A stretch of 57,411 bases of DNA, taken from Chryseobacterium gleum (GTDB lineage: Bacteria; Bacteroidota; Bacteroidia; Flavobacteriales_D; Crocinitomicaceae). Positions 44,114-53,215 of the stretch are shown piece after piece. A model generated the notes under the pieces. The model saw nothing but the letters and a program-made list of their open reading frames with translations. It was not told the origin of the DNA and searched no databases. A program made the position numbers and the translations under genes. Within the stretch, counting starts at the first letter, position 1. Each line of letters starts with the position of its first letter. The stretch is from the NCBI GenBank assembly GCA_945897755.1, contig CAMDGH010000003.1, forward strand, positions 1 through 57,411, read 5' to 3'.

Positions 44114-46261
44114 TCATTTCTTTTTCTTTTCTTTCTTGTCTTTCTTTTTTGTTTTTGTTGTTTTTTTCAAATCAGACTTAGGAAGAATAAGCTGCTGAAC
44201 TGCTAAGTCTGGATCAAAATCCATTCCACGAACAAATCCTTCCGTTCTTCGATTTAAAGCATGTAAATATTCAAATCTGACCAACTCTTTCTCTTTAAAT
44301 TGATTGATATACTTTTCATTTAACACATTTGATTTACCCTTTGAGTCAATAAATTTAACCGGATCTTTCTCTCCTTTACCAACAGGGATTAACCTTCTAA
44401 TATCAATTCCTTTTTCTTCTACCAAGTACTTGACGCATTCATTTGCTCTACTGTTAGATAATTTTTGATTTAATTCATCAGAGCCCCTAGAATCAGTATG
44501 CGAGCTTAATTCGAGGATAAGTTTGGGGTACTTCATCATTACATCATAAACAAAATTTAATGAATCCTTAGAGTTAATTGTCGAATCGTTTAGTAAATCA
44601 GATTTCCCATAAGCGTATCTAACCTCTGGTATTCTAATTTTTTCTTCTGGAATTAACAATGGAACATCTATAATAAAGTTTTGATCTGATCGCAAGCCCC
44701 TTGTAGTAAACTTTGTTTCACTTTTATTTTTTTCAGCCCCCTCTTTATAAGTTAAAATAGTATAGTCTGTATTTTCTTTAATTACACGTTCTCCATTTGA
44801 CTTAAGATCAAAAAAGATTGCTCCATTTTTATTCGTAAATCCTTCAAAAGTAGAACTATCAGAACCAATAAGGACAATTTTTACATTTTGAAGCTTTTTT
44901 TCAGACTGGCCTAATTTACTAACCAGAATTTTCAAATCATACACATTAGGAGGTAATTGATACTTATATAAGTCTGGTTTAAATGTATTACCCAAGCTTC
45001 CTTTTCTTTCTGAGGTAAAATAACCCTCTCCTTCATTAACCTCGATAAGACTATAATCATTAGACTCTGAATTTCTCGGTAACCCAATATTTGTAGGATT
45101 TTCCCATAAATACATTCCAGAACTTATCTTTTTATCCGCTTTAAATATATCAAGACCTCCAAAACCAGGCAACCCATCACTTGCATAGTAAAGATCTTCA
45201 TATGCATTAAATGAAGGAAACATCTCATTCCCTGCAGTATTTATTTCAGGACCTAAATTTACTGGTGGAGACCATATAGCCGCTTTTTTAGAATATTGAG
45301 AAGACCATAAATCTTTACCTCCATATCCTCCTGGTAATTCAGCCGTAAAAACCAAGAACAGTCCATCAGCTGAAACACAAGGATGCCCAATGGAAATGGT
45401 ATCATTCGTTTTGATAGGTAGTTTAATCGGTTCAGCCCATTCCTTTCCTCTTACTTCAGACATCCATATTTCACACCCTAAATTTTTATTTTTTTCAAAT
45501 GGACAACGTGTAAAAAACATTTTTTTGAATTTACTATCGAAACAAATCGTACCCTCATTAAATTCAGTATTTACTTTTTCACCAGGAAAAAGCTGTGGTT
45601 CTCCCCAATTGCCTTTTTTATCGATCTGAGACACCCACAAATCCATATGAGATTGACATGATCTAGGGTCAACACCTCCATTATTCGCATTAAATCGATC
45701 AGAACTAAAAACCAATTGTGTTTTCTTTTTATCTGAAAAAACAGGAGACATTTCAAAACCATCTTTATTTAACACTTGAATATTGGATACAAGGTAGCTA
45801 GATTTGTTTGTCTCTGAATCTGTTGACATTTTACATGATTGAATTCCAGCATCAGCCCTTGAGTCTCCTGGAACTAATTGCTTGTAAACTTGATAATTTT
45901 CAAGTGCCAATTTGTGATCACCAAGATAACGTATCATCTCAGCATAATAAAAAACGACATCTGGCTTGAAACGTTGGTAATTATGAATCATTGCTTTTTG
46001 ATACCAATCTAAGGCATTTTTAAAATCTTCTAATTTTCGATAAGCATCAGCCGTTTTATATGCCATATCACCTTTTCTTTCGGAAGATTTCCTATGTTTA
46101 ATGTTTACCTTTTCATAAGCATCAATAGTCAACTGAATTGCATCACAATAATTTTCATTAACATAACTTCTATTTGCTTTCTTTATCTCCTTTGGATCTT
46201 GTTGACCAAAAGAAATAAAAAAGGAAAAAACTAAAAAAAATAAAATGAAAAATTTCAGCAT
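44114..46261 (-). CDS. PorE-like OmpA family protein (TPR, beta-propeller, OmpA)
   Basis: The 715-residue secreted protein has a signal peptide (about 1-19, ending SFGQ), TPR helices (about 20-140) and a WD40/PD40-like beta-propeller (about 160-410: QLVFSSDRFNANNGG, KMFFTRCPF, FLVFTAELPGGYGGKDLW, DLYYASDGLPGFGGLDIF). A carboxypeptidase-regulatory-like segment (about 425-530) comes next, then an OmpA domain (about 545-670) with ELSSHTDSRGSDELNQKLSNSRA that binds peptidoglycan. A Lys-rich tail ends the protein. PorE has this architecture and anchors the T9SS to peptidoglycan, but Bacteroidota carry several paralogues, so I do not assign the symbol. Confidence 0.88.
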   Translation of the reverse strand: MLKFFILFFLVFSFFISFGQQDPKEIKKANRSYVNENYCDAIQLTIDAYEKVNIKHRKSSERKGDMAYKTADAYRKLEDFKNALDWYQKAMIHNYQRFKPDVVFYYAEMIRYLGDHKLALENYQVYKQLVPGDSRADAGIQSCKMSTDSETNKSSYLVSNIQVLNKDGFEMSPVFSDKKKTQLVFSSDRFNANNGGVDPRSCQSHMDLWVSQIDKKGNWGEPQLFPGEKVNTEFNEGTICFDSKFKKMFFTRCPFEKNKNLGCEIWMSEVRGKEWAEPIKLPIKTNDTISIGHPCVSADGLFLVFTAELPGGYGGKDLWSSQYSKKAAIWSPPVNLGPEINTAGNEMFPSFNAYEDLYYASDGLPGFGGLDIFKADKKISSGMYLWENPTNIGLPRNSESNDYSLIEVNEGEGYFTSERKGSLGNTFKPDLYKYQLPPNVYDLKILVSKLGQSEKKLQNVKIVLIGSDSSTFEGFTNKNGAIFFDLKSNGERVIKENTDYTILTYKEGAEKNKSETKFTTRGLRSDQNFIIDVPLLIPEEKIRIPEVRYAYGKSDLLNDSTINSKDSLNFVYDVMMKYPKLILELSSHTDSRGSDELNQKLSNSRANECVKYLVEEKGIDIRRLIPVGKGEKDPVKFIDSKGKSNVLNEKYINQFKEKELVRFEYLHALNRRTEGFVRGMDFDPDLAVQQLILPKSDLKKTTKTKKKDKKEKKKK

Positions 46262-46342
46262 AAAAAATCTTTTAAAAAGAAATGAATGCTATAAATATAA
46301 TGATAAAATACAAATACAAACATTCAAATAGAACTGAATTTA

Positions 46343-47392
46343 TTACGAGTCCTTTAAGGTTGCAGTATAATTCTCCCATTTAGCAATCAGTTCTTGGAAT
46401 CCTTTCGGTAAATCAGTATTAAAAAACAAAGGCTCATCTGTGATCGGATGAACAAAACCTAAGGTTTTGGCATGAAGCGCTTGCCCAGGCAACAAAGAAA
46501 AACAGTTATCTATAAATTGTTTATACTTTGTATGTGTGGTTCCTCTTAATAATTGATCTCCACCATATTCATTATCATTAAACAAAGGATGACCTATCGA
46601 CTTTAAATGAGCTCTGATTTGATGAGTTCTTCCTGTTTCAAGTTTACATTCAATCAAAGTAACAAGACCAAATCTTTTTAAAACGGTGTAATGAGTAACA
46701 GCATGTTTACCATAATCTCCATCTGGGAAAACAGTCATCATTTTTCTGTTTTTTAGAGATCTTCCTATATGACCAACAATAGTGCCCTCATCTAAATCAA
46801 TATCACCCCATACTAAAGCATTATAAACTCTTTCTGTCGTTCTATCAAAAAATTGTTTGGCTAAATGTGTTAAACAAAATTCTGTTTTAGCAATAACCAT
46901 AACACCTGTTGTGTTTTTATCTAAACGATGAACTAAACCCGGTCTACCAAAATAATCCTCGGATTTGGTTGGTAGATTATCAAAATGATAAACAAGTGCA
47001 TTCACTAATGTTCCCGTGTAATTGCCACAACCAGGATGAACCACCATTTTTGATGGCTTATTAACAACAGCCAAATAACTATCCTCATATATAAAATCTA
47101 ATGGGATATTTTCAGGCAATAACTCAATTTCACGAATAGGATAAGGGAAAACGATTGATATCTCATCTCCCGGCTTGACTTTATAATTTTGTTTAACAAC
47201 AATTTTATTAACAACTACATTCCCATTACGAGCAGCTGTTTGGATTTTACTCCTAGAGGTATTTGGCAGTCTATCTAATAAAAATTTATCAATACGAACT
47301 ACCTCTTGACCTTTATCAGCACTAATTCGATGATGCTCATATAATTCATCTTCTTCTAGTTGAATTCCATCTTCCTCTTCTTCCTCTATCAT
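46343..47392 (-). CDS. RluD family 23S rRNA pseudouridine synthase
   Basis: This 349-residue enzyme makes pseudouridine in 23S rRNA. An acidic N-terminal tail (1-20) precedes an S4 RNA-binding domain (about 33-90: VRIDKFLLDRLPNTSRSKIQTAARNGNVVVN). The catalytic domain has the nucleophile Asp158 in VHRLDKNTTGVMV and the GRTHQIRAHLKSIGHPL segment near residue 255. The gene follows the T9SS gene by 4 bases. An RluD next to a PASTA and Ddl region is, from memory, a common order in Flavobacteriia. Confidence 0.93.
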   Translation of the reverse strand: MIEEEEEDGIQLEEDELYEHHRISADKGQEVVRIDKFLLDRLPNTSRSKIQTAARNGNVVVNKIVVKQNYKVKPGDEISIVFPYPIREIELLPENIPLDFIYEDSYLAVVNKPSKMVVHPGCGNYTGTLVNALVYHFDNLPTKSEDYFGRPGLVHRLDKNTTGVMVIAKTEFCLTHLAKQFFDRTTERVYNALVWGDIDLDEGTIVGHIGRSLKNRKMMTVFPDGDYGKHAVTHYTVLKRFGLVTLIECKLETGRTHQIRAHLKSIGHPLFNDNEYGGDQLLRGTTHTKYKQFIDNCFSLLPGQALHAKTLGFVHPITDEPLFFNTDLPKGFQELIAKWENYTATLKDS

Positions 47393-47396
47393 ACAA

Positions 47397-49682
47397 CTAT
47401 AGTTTAATTAATTTACGCGTAATTCCAGAAACCTTATCTTTTAAAAAATAAGTACCTATTTCTAATTGAGAAACTGAAAACTGTAATTGAGTAGGTGCAA
47501 ATTCGAACAAAATTCTACCCATACCATCAATTAATTGAGATCCAAGATAGTTTGGTGAGCGACTTGTAATATTCACTTCCTCAGAAGCAGGATTTGGCGA
47601 GAAAGAAAATAAAGGGATAGATATTTGATCCGAAAGAGACAATTCATTATTAATGTTTGATTGAAAAACAGGGCGCATCATTAAAGATCCAATTTCATTA
47701 GAAGATTTCCAATTAGACAATTGGTCATTTGAATAAAAAAGTTTCTTTTGTGCATACCCATTCCTGTCAAATCCAATATTTAATGGATCTTGGTCAATCT
47801 GTCTTAAACCAATAAAAAACTTACCTGTAATCGGTAATCTTCGGTAATCTTTAAAATAATAATTTGAGAATCCATTTTTAAGATTCTGGTATATTGGTTG
47901 ACGTAATGAAAAGTCATCGTCTTCGTAAAGTAAAACACCCGGTTTACCATTATTTTCAGCCCAAATCTTTAAACCAAAAATCTTATTCGATTTATCAGAC
48001 ACAGAAGGTGCAAAATGAATTGAAACACCAACAAGACTATCATTATACACATAAGGGTCAAACAAATAAGCAAGTTGAGCATGGGAAGACTTTAATCCGT
48101 ATGCTGCCTCAGCAGTACCATCATCATAAGCATAAAAATCTTCAAAAACTTGACTATAAATAGAAAAATCATTTTCAGGCAGATTTTCAAACTGCGCAGA
48201 AACAAACGTTTTCACAAAAAAAGAAGCTTTTTTAGACGACAATTGAGAGTTGAAAAAGAATTTATTTTTCAACTCGTGAAAACTCTCATACAAGGTATTC
48301 GCTTTATAATTTAAATCAGAATTTGATAAAATATCACCTGAAATACTTTGTTTATAGAGTGTTGAATTAGCATCATAAACCTCAAAAAAAGCACCACTTT
48401 GATTATTTGCATCGGAATTACTTAAATTACGTAAACTAATTTTAAGTGAATCAGTCAACTTATCTGATTGATTAATCAAAAAATGAGCCCAAGGAACTGA
48501 TTCATACTCTTTAAGAATAGATCCCGAAGGATATACCAACGCAAAATCTTTAAAAATCTCTTCTTGATACCCTGAAAACTTTTTAAAGCTCACATAATCA
48601 AGATGGAAATGATCTAAACTTCCCGACAAATCTCCAAAATTCACAAACCGGAATTGAAATCCAAGACCTAGAAATGTTGAATCTAAAATAGGGAAATGGA
48701 CTTTTTTAAATTCTTTACTTTCTTTTAAAAAATCAGTTTCATTATCAGCTACCGTAGAAGACCATACAGAAATCCATTTCGCAGATTTAGGATTGTAAAA
48801 CTGAAGACAAAGAGAATCGTGTTGTTGCTTTAGCCCAACAGACATGTTTTCTGGTGCGTCTCCGAAACCCTTGGGTTGAAATAAAAAACTAAAATAAACA
48901 GAGTCTTTCAATTTTAATCCATTCAAATCAAAAGGTTTAGATGTCAAATAATCTGCATATCCCCTCATTTGAGAATTTATATAATACGGATAACCATATT
49001 GGTTTAATCCATCAAAAGTGACAACACCTAAAGTTGGAGGGTTAACTGCATAATGATCATTTCGGTAAGCATTACTATCTAACCAAAACGCATTTTTATC
49101 ATTTAATTTACTAAAAAAAAGCACTACCGAATCCTGAACAATATCGGAATAAAGATTCACGGTATCCATTATATTAAGTGATCCGCCTATCGTATCAAAC
49201 AAAGAATAAGCCGGATAACAATTTATAGCTGACTGTTTAATTGGATATGCTGATAGATCAAAAAAAATAAGAGGTAAATTCGGAAGAGGTATTACCGTAT
49301 CTTTTTTTGAAACAAAATCATGCCTAAAAAGATATGAATTTTTATACCCATATCTAAGAGTAGGGTCAATTGGTTTTAAATCTGCTAATTTTAAATACTT
49401 AAAATACTTTTTAGAGTAAACATTTAAATCGTTATAGTCACTTAGGTAACTCTGAAAATGATTTTGAGAAAAGTCATCGACAAAACGCTTATTTATATTT
49501 AATGTATCAGAAATATAGATAAAAGAAGAGTCTAATGACCCTCTTTTCTTTAAAGAAAAACTTTCCGCAGATTTAGCAAAAAGAGGACCGCAAAATTCTT
49601 GACAAAAACTAAATTTGGTAAACAAAAAAAGTAGAAGGAAAAAACTGATTTGAACTAAATACAAAAAAAAATTATTCTTCAT
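47397..49682 (-). CDS. T9SS type A sorting-domain secreted protein, 761 residues
   Basis: The protein starts with MKNNFFLYLVQISFFLLLFLFTKFSFC, a signal peptide that ends near residue 28. ATG 49682 is chosen because upstream in-frame codons extend into the PASTA gene without a signal sequence. It overlaps the PASTA stop by 11 bases. The body is beta-rich, with possible jelly-roll segments (LGFQFRFVNFGDLSGSLDHFHLDYVSF, about residue 310). The T9SS sorting domain lies at about 680-761 (FSFSPNPASEEVNITS to IGTYFLKDK). From memory, a T9SS protein between PASTA and RluD is a familiar arrangement. Its role is unknown. Confidence 0.85.
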   Translation of the reverse strand: MKNNFFLYLVQISFFLLLFLFTKFSFCQEFCGPLFAKSAESFSLKKRGSLDSSFIYISDTLNINKRFVDDFSQNHFQSYLSDYNDLNVYSKKYFKYLKLADLKPIDPTLRYGYKNSYLFRHDFVSKKDTVIPLPNLPLIFFDLSAYPIKQSAINCYPAYSLFDTIGGSLNIMDTVNLYSDIVQDSVVLFFSKLNDKNAFWLDSNAYRNDHYAVNPPTLGVVTFDGLNQYGYPYYINSQMRGYADYLTSKPFDLNGLKLKDSVYFSFLFQPKGFGDAPENMSVGLKQQHDSLCLQFYNPKSAKWISVWSSTVADNETDFLKESKEFKKVHFPILDSTFLGLGFQFRFVNFGDLSGSLDHFHLDYVSFKKFSGYQEEIFKDFALVYPSGSILKEYESVPWAHFLINQSDKLTDSLKISLRNLSNSDANNQSGAFFEVYDANSTLYKQSISGDILSNSDLNYKANTLYESFHELKNKFFFNSQLSSKKASFFVKTFVSAQFENLPENDFSIYSQVFEDFYAYDDGTAEAAYGLKSSHAQLAYLFDPYVYNDSLVGVSIHFAPSVSDKSNKIFGLKIWAENNGKPGVLLYEDDDFSLRQPIYQNLKNGFSNYYFKDYRRLPITGKFFIGLRQIDQDPLNIGFDRNGYAQKKLFYSNDQLSNWKSSNEIGSLMMRPVFQSNINNELSLSDQISIPLFSFSPNPASEEVNITSRSPNYLGSQLIDGMGRILFEFAPTQLQFSVSQLEIGTYFLKDKVSGITRKLIKL

Positions 49683-50499
49683 CCTTTCCATAATCAGGAT
49701 CTCGTTTGAAAAATCTTTCCAAATAAATAACAATATCAGATCCAGGAGACCTTAGATTACCTTTAAAAAATTCTGGAGTCTGCATAGCTACACGAGCACT
49801 TAAAGTGTCTTGCCTTGTAATACATTCTTTACAATCACCAACAATTATTGAAACTGATGGAAGGTCGTAAATTAATGAGTCTACTTCTGACAACCTTAAC
49901 CCATACAAATCTGGGACTTGAAAAGGAGATGCATCTGATTTTTTTCCAATCACTAAATAAATAACCGAACCATAAGGAACCTTATCACCCTCTGTAATAA
50001 TTCTTCCATTAAACTTTTGATAAATCACAGCATCAATTTCATTTGGGCTTAACTTATATGTAAAATCGAACTTTAATCCCCTGTTTTTTAGTATACATTC
50101 TGCATAACGCTTTGATAGTCGTCTTAAATCAGGAACATTTACAAATCGAACCTTTTTGGAAACACTTATTTCTAATAAACGAGTACTCTTAACAAAAACA
50201 CGCGATTTTGATGTTGGTTCTGGATACTGTTTCAAAATTAATCCCTCTTGCATTTCAGGACGATAAACAGAATCAACTATCAAATAATCTAAACCACACT
50301 CATCAATAATATCATCAATATCTGATGCATTTTTACCTACAAGATTTGGCACAGCAATTTTTTCACCATGATGAGTTGTCAAATCAAGATACAACATAAC
50401 ACCACCAAGAACAATTATATAAATCAATATTAATAAGCCCAGTTGCTTAAGAAACATTGTTGTTAAAATAATATTATTTAATAAATGTTTAAACGACAT
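49672..50499 (-). CDS. PASTA domain membrane protein
   Basis: The 275-residue protein has one N-terminal transmembrane helix (about 18-38) and three PASTA modules (about 47-116, 118-189, 192-263). Each begins with a conserved VPNLVG, VPDLRR or VPDLYG segment. PASTA modules bind peptidoglycan fragments and usually occur on Ser/Thr kinases or penicillin-binding proteins. Here no kinase or transpeptidase is fused, so it is a stand-alone anchor. The gene is divergent from ddl, and both concern peptidoglycan. A -7 candidate lies at 50518-50525. Confidence 0.88.
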   Translation of the reverse strand: MSFKHLLNNIILTTMFLKQLGLLILIYIIVLGGVMLYLDLTTHHGEKIAVPNLVGKNASDIDDIIDECGLDYLIVDSVYRPEMQEGLILKQYPEPTSKSRVFVKSTRLLEISVSKKVRFVNVPDLRRLSKRYAECILKNRGLKFDFTYKLSPNEIDAVIYQKFNGRIITEGDKVPYGSVIYLVIGKKSDASPFQVPDLYGLRLSEVDSLIYDLPSVSIIVGDCKECITRQDTLSARVAMQTPEFFKGNLRSPGSDIVIYLERFFKRDPDYGKDEE

Positions 50500-50517
50500 T
50501 TGATGTAAATTACAAGC

Positions 50518-50525
50518 AAATATAA
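50518..50525 (-). promoter_or_regulatory. -7 promoter element for PASTA gene
   Basis: On the minus strand this reads TATATTTG, the same octamer as at rnpB and tRNA-Phe, 18 bases before the ATG at 50499. Confidence 0.5.
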
Positions 50526-50680
50526 AAATATCTAACTGAATATACGTGATTAATTTATTTTTTGTCTATTCAAGTTTTAAATACATTAATGCTAATAACT
50601 TTAAATATTATACTAATTTAAGTACCAATTTCTTCTTTAACTTCGACTTCAATATTTGTTATTAATTTATAATTATACTA

Positions 50681-51652
50681 ATGATAAACATAGGTATTCT
50701 ATATGGTGGATACTCATCTGAGTTTGAGATCTCAAAGAAAAGTGCTACAACAATCTTCAACAACTTTCCTAAAGCTCTAAAACCCTATTTAATTGAAGTA
50801 ACCCGTGATAATTGGTATGCCATTATCGGTGAAAAAAAAATAGAATTAAATATTTGGGAACTCACTTTTTTTACTGATCAAAAAAATGAACTTGACGCAT
50901 TTTTAATATACACCCATGGTAAACCTGGTGAAAATGGACAACTACAAGCATATTTAGAAATGAGGGAAAAGCCAGTAATAAACTCAGGTTTTTTAGCTTC
51001 TGCCCTTTCATTCGACAAATGGTATTGCAATCAATTTTTAAGAAATTTCAATATACCAGTTGCTAATTCAATTGTTCTAAACAAAACATCAGAAATAAAC
51101 ATAAAGCAGATCATTCAGAAATTGTCCCTTCCATGCTTTGTAAAACCTACAGATTCAGGGTCAAGTTTTGGAATATCCAAAGTAAAAAAAGAAAGCGATT
51201 TAATTCAATCTATTGAAAATGCATTTAAAGAAGGAAATCGCGTCGTAATCGAATCAAACTTAGCAGGTGTAGAAGTTACATGTGGTATTTATAATACAAA
51301 AAACGGATTAAAAACACTTCCAATCACTGAAATCGTAAGTGAAAATGACTTCTTCGACTATGACGCAAAGTATAATGGAAAATCAAATGAAATCATACCA
51401 GCAAGAATAAGTGAAACCATAGAACATAAAATTTATGAACTAAGCAAAGAAATCTACGAATTGCTAAATCTAAAATCAGTTGCTCGAATAGATTTTATGA
51501 TTGTTGATAATAAGCCTACAGTTATAGAAGTAAACACTACTCCGGGTTTTTCTTCTGCAAGTATTGTTCCTCAGATGCTAAATTATGCAAATATAAAAAT
51601 AGAAGATTTCTGGAATGAAATCATAACGTTTGAATTAGCAGATCTAATATAG
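50681..51652 (+). CDS. ddl: D-alanine--D-alanine ligase
   Basis: Ddl joins two D-alanines for the peptidoglycan stem peptide. The 323-residue ATP-grasp protein has the N-terminal motif ILYGGYSSEFEIS, the HGKPGENGQLQAYLE segment, SGSSFGISKV, and the metal-binding VIEVNTTPGFSSAS near the end. ATG 50681 gives the normal N-terminus. It is divergent from the PASTA gene. The 3' end overlaps the convergent carboxypeptidase gene by 9 bases. Confidence 0.96.
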   Translation: MINIGILYGGYSSEFEISKKSATTIFNNFPKALKPYLIEVTRDNWYAIIGEKKIELNIWELTFFTDQKNELDAFLIYTHGKPGENGQLQAYLEMREKPVINSGFLASALSFDKWYCNQFLRNFNIPVANSIVLNKTSEINIKQIIQKLSLPCFVKPTDSGSSFGISKVKKESDLIQSIENAFKEGNRVVIESNLAGVEVTCGIYNTKNGLKTLPITEIVSENDFFDYDAKYNGKSNEIIPARISETIEHKIYELSKEIYELLNLKSVARIDFMIVDNKPTVIEVNTTPGFSSASIVPQMLNYANIKIEDFWNEIITFELADLI

Positions 51653-53107
51653 ATACAACGCATTCATAATTGGCTCAATCTTTTTCACTAATTGAGATGA
51701 GCTACAATTAAAATTATTTACAATAATTGTAAAAGCTAACTTTTTTCCAGATTTAGTATATACATAACCAGCAAAGGATTTAACATTTTTCATCGTACCA
51801 CTTTTTGCTTTTACATTACCCTCTGCAGGTTGACCAAGACAAAAACTTTTAAGGGTCCCCGTTTTACCAGCTATTGGAAGTGATGATTCAAAATCAAACA
51901 AATAACTAGAACCTTGAACATGTGTCAGCAAATCGCAAAAATTACGAGCACTTAACCGATTATATGAAGAAAGTCCACTCCCATCAGAAAAAACAGAATT
52001 AGACAAATCAAAATACTTATCCCAATATTGTTTTATATACTTAGCACCATTAGAAACAGAACCTTGACTAGTTTTTTCATTTGCGATCCATGAAACAATT
52101 GATTCAGCAAAAACATTTACACTTTTTAAATTTGTCCAGTAAACAACATCATTTAAATTCCTTCCTTTAACTGAAGCTAATTCAACAAGGGAATTATATC
52201 CAATATGATTGAATTGATTTAAAGAATCTAGGCGGATAGTTTGAATAAATCCATTTACAACAATCCCTTTTCTAAAAAAAGCATTCTTTAATTCTTCCAT
52301 AAATTGAAATTCAGGATCAGGCAAACTTCCCTTAACAAGCATTTTAGGTGAGTCAGATTCTAAAAAACCTTTTGCAATTCGATCTACATTATATGGCATA
52401 CCATTAATAAAACTTCCATCGCCGACACCATTTCGGGAAAGAAGAAAATTAGTGAATTTTAAACCGGAAACTTTCGGGAAGACACTATCTAAAACAGGAA
52501 TTGTATTGGGTTTTTTAACATTAAAATAAAACCGTAACGAATTATCATAAACAGATAATCCACTGGGAATAGCACCATAATAATTTCCAGCATCTGAAGG
52601 AAACCAACCATTTAACAATCCTTTATAGCCAAAAGCAGAACCATCGCCAATCAAATTCCCATTTAAAGTCCTCAATCCTTTGCTGTAAAGAACATTAACA
52701 AATGTATCTAACGAAAATAAGACGCTATCTTCTTTGTTAAAGTAATAGCTACCAATTGAAATATCTGCCCCTCCTTTTACAAATAAATCACCATTTAACA
52801 CCCCATACTTATCAATATTTTTATCGGAAAAAAAAGAAGTTGAAGGAGCATAATCCCGACCTAAAATCTCATAACCAGAAGCAGTAGTAAATACCTTCAT
52901 AATTGAAGCAACAGGCAAGGTAAGGGAATCTTTATAGGAAAAAACGGTGTTGCCGCTATCTAAATCTACAACACAAAAACTGATTTTAGATTTTTCAATG
53001 TGTTTTAAATTTTTAAAACTAAAAAAAACACTATCAATATTAGATTGACAATAAGCTTTATTAAAAAAAAAGAAACAAAAAATAAAATAAAAAGACCTAT
53101 ACCTCAT
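51644..53107 (-). CDS. dacB: D-alanyl-D-alanine carboxypeptidase/endopeptidase (PBP4 family, S13)
   Basis: The 487-residue exported protein (signal peptide about 1-20, ending AYCQ) belongs to the S13 family that trims or cleaves peptidoglycan stem peptides in the periplasm. The nucleophile is Ser68 in LPVASIMKVF (SxxK). The SxN-type motif is in VFSDGSGLSSYN, and the KSGTMK motif (KTG box variant) is near residue 437. It lies tail-to-tail with ddl, so enzymes that make and remove the D-Ala-D-Ala bond share one locus. Confidence 0.93.
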   Translation of the reverse strand: MRYRSFYFIFCFFFFNKAYCQSNIDSVFFSFKNLKHIEKSKISFCVVDLDSGNTVFSYKDSLTLPVASIMKVFTTASGYEILGRDYAPSTSFFSDKNIDKYGVLNGDLFVKGGADISIGSYYFNKEDSVLFSLDTFVNVLYSKGLRTLNGNLIGDGSAFGYKGLLNGWFPSDAGNYYGAIPSGLSVYDNSLRFYFNVKKPNTIPVLDSVFPKVSGLKFTNFLLSRNGVGDGSFINGMPYNVDRIAKGFLESDSPKMLVKGSLPDPEFQFMEELKNAFFRKGIVVNGFIQTIRLDSLNQFNHIGYNSLVELASVKGRNLNDVVYWTNLKSVNVFAESIVSWIANEKTSQGSVSNGAKYIKQYWDKYFDLSNSVFSDGSGLSSYNRLSARNFCDLLTHVQGSSYLFDFESSLPIAGKTGTLKSFCLGQPAEGNVKAKSGTMKNVKSFAGYVYTKSGKKLAFTIIVNNFNCSSSQLVKKIEPIMNALYLY

Positions 53108-53200
53108 TTAAAAACATCCTTAAATCAAAACATATAATATATTAACAAATCATTGTCGATGAAGACGTTTATAGTCTAAGTCAAAGTTAATTATAAAGAT

Positions 53201-53208
53201 TAAATTTG
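53201..53208 (+). promoter_or_regulatory. Candidate -7 promoter element for GT4 gene
   Basis: TAAATTTG matches TAnnTTTG and ends 7 bases before the ATG at 53216, which would give a leader of only about three bases. Either transcription is nearly leaderless or the match is chance. Confidence 0.3.
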
Positions 53209-53215
53209 TAACCAT

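Noticed and set aside
47831-47850. Two perfect tandem copies of TCGGTAATCT in the T9SS gene
   Set aside because: It could cause slippage because 10 is not a multiple of three, but two copies are few and the reading frame is intact on both sides, so it is probably chance.
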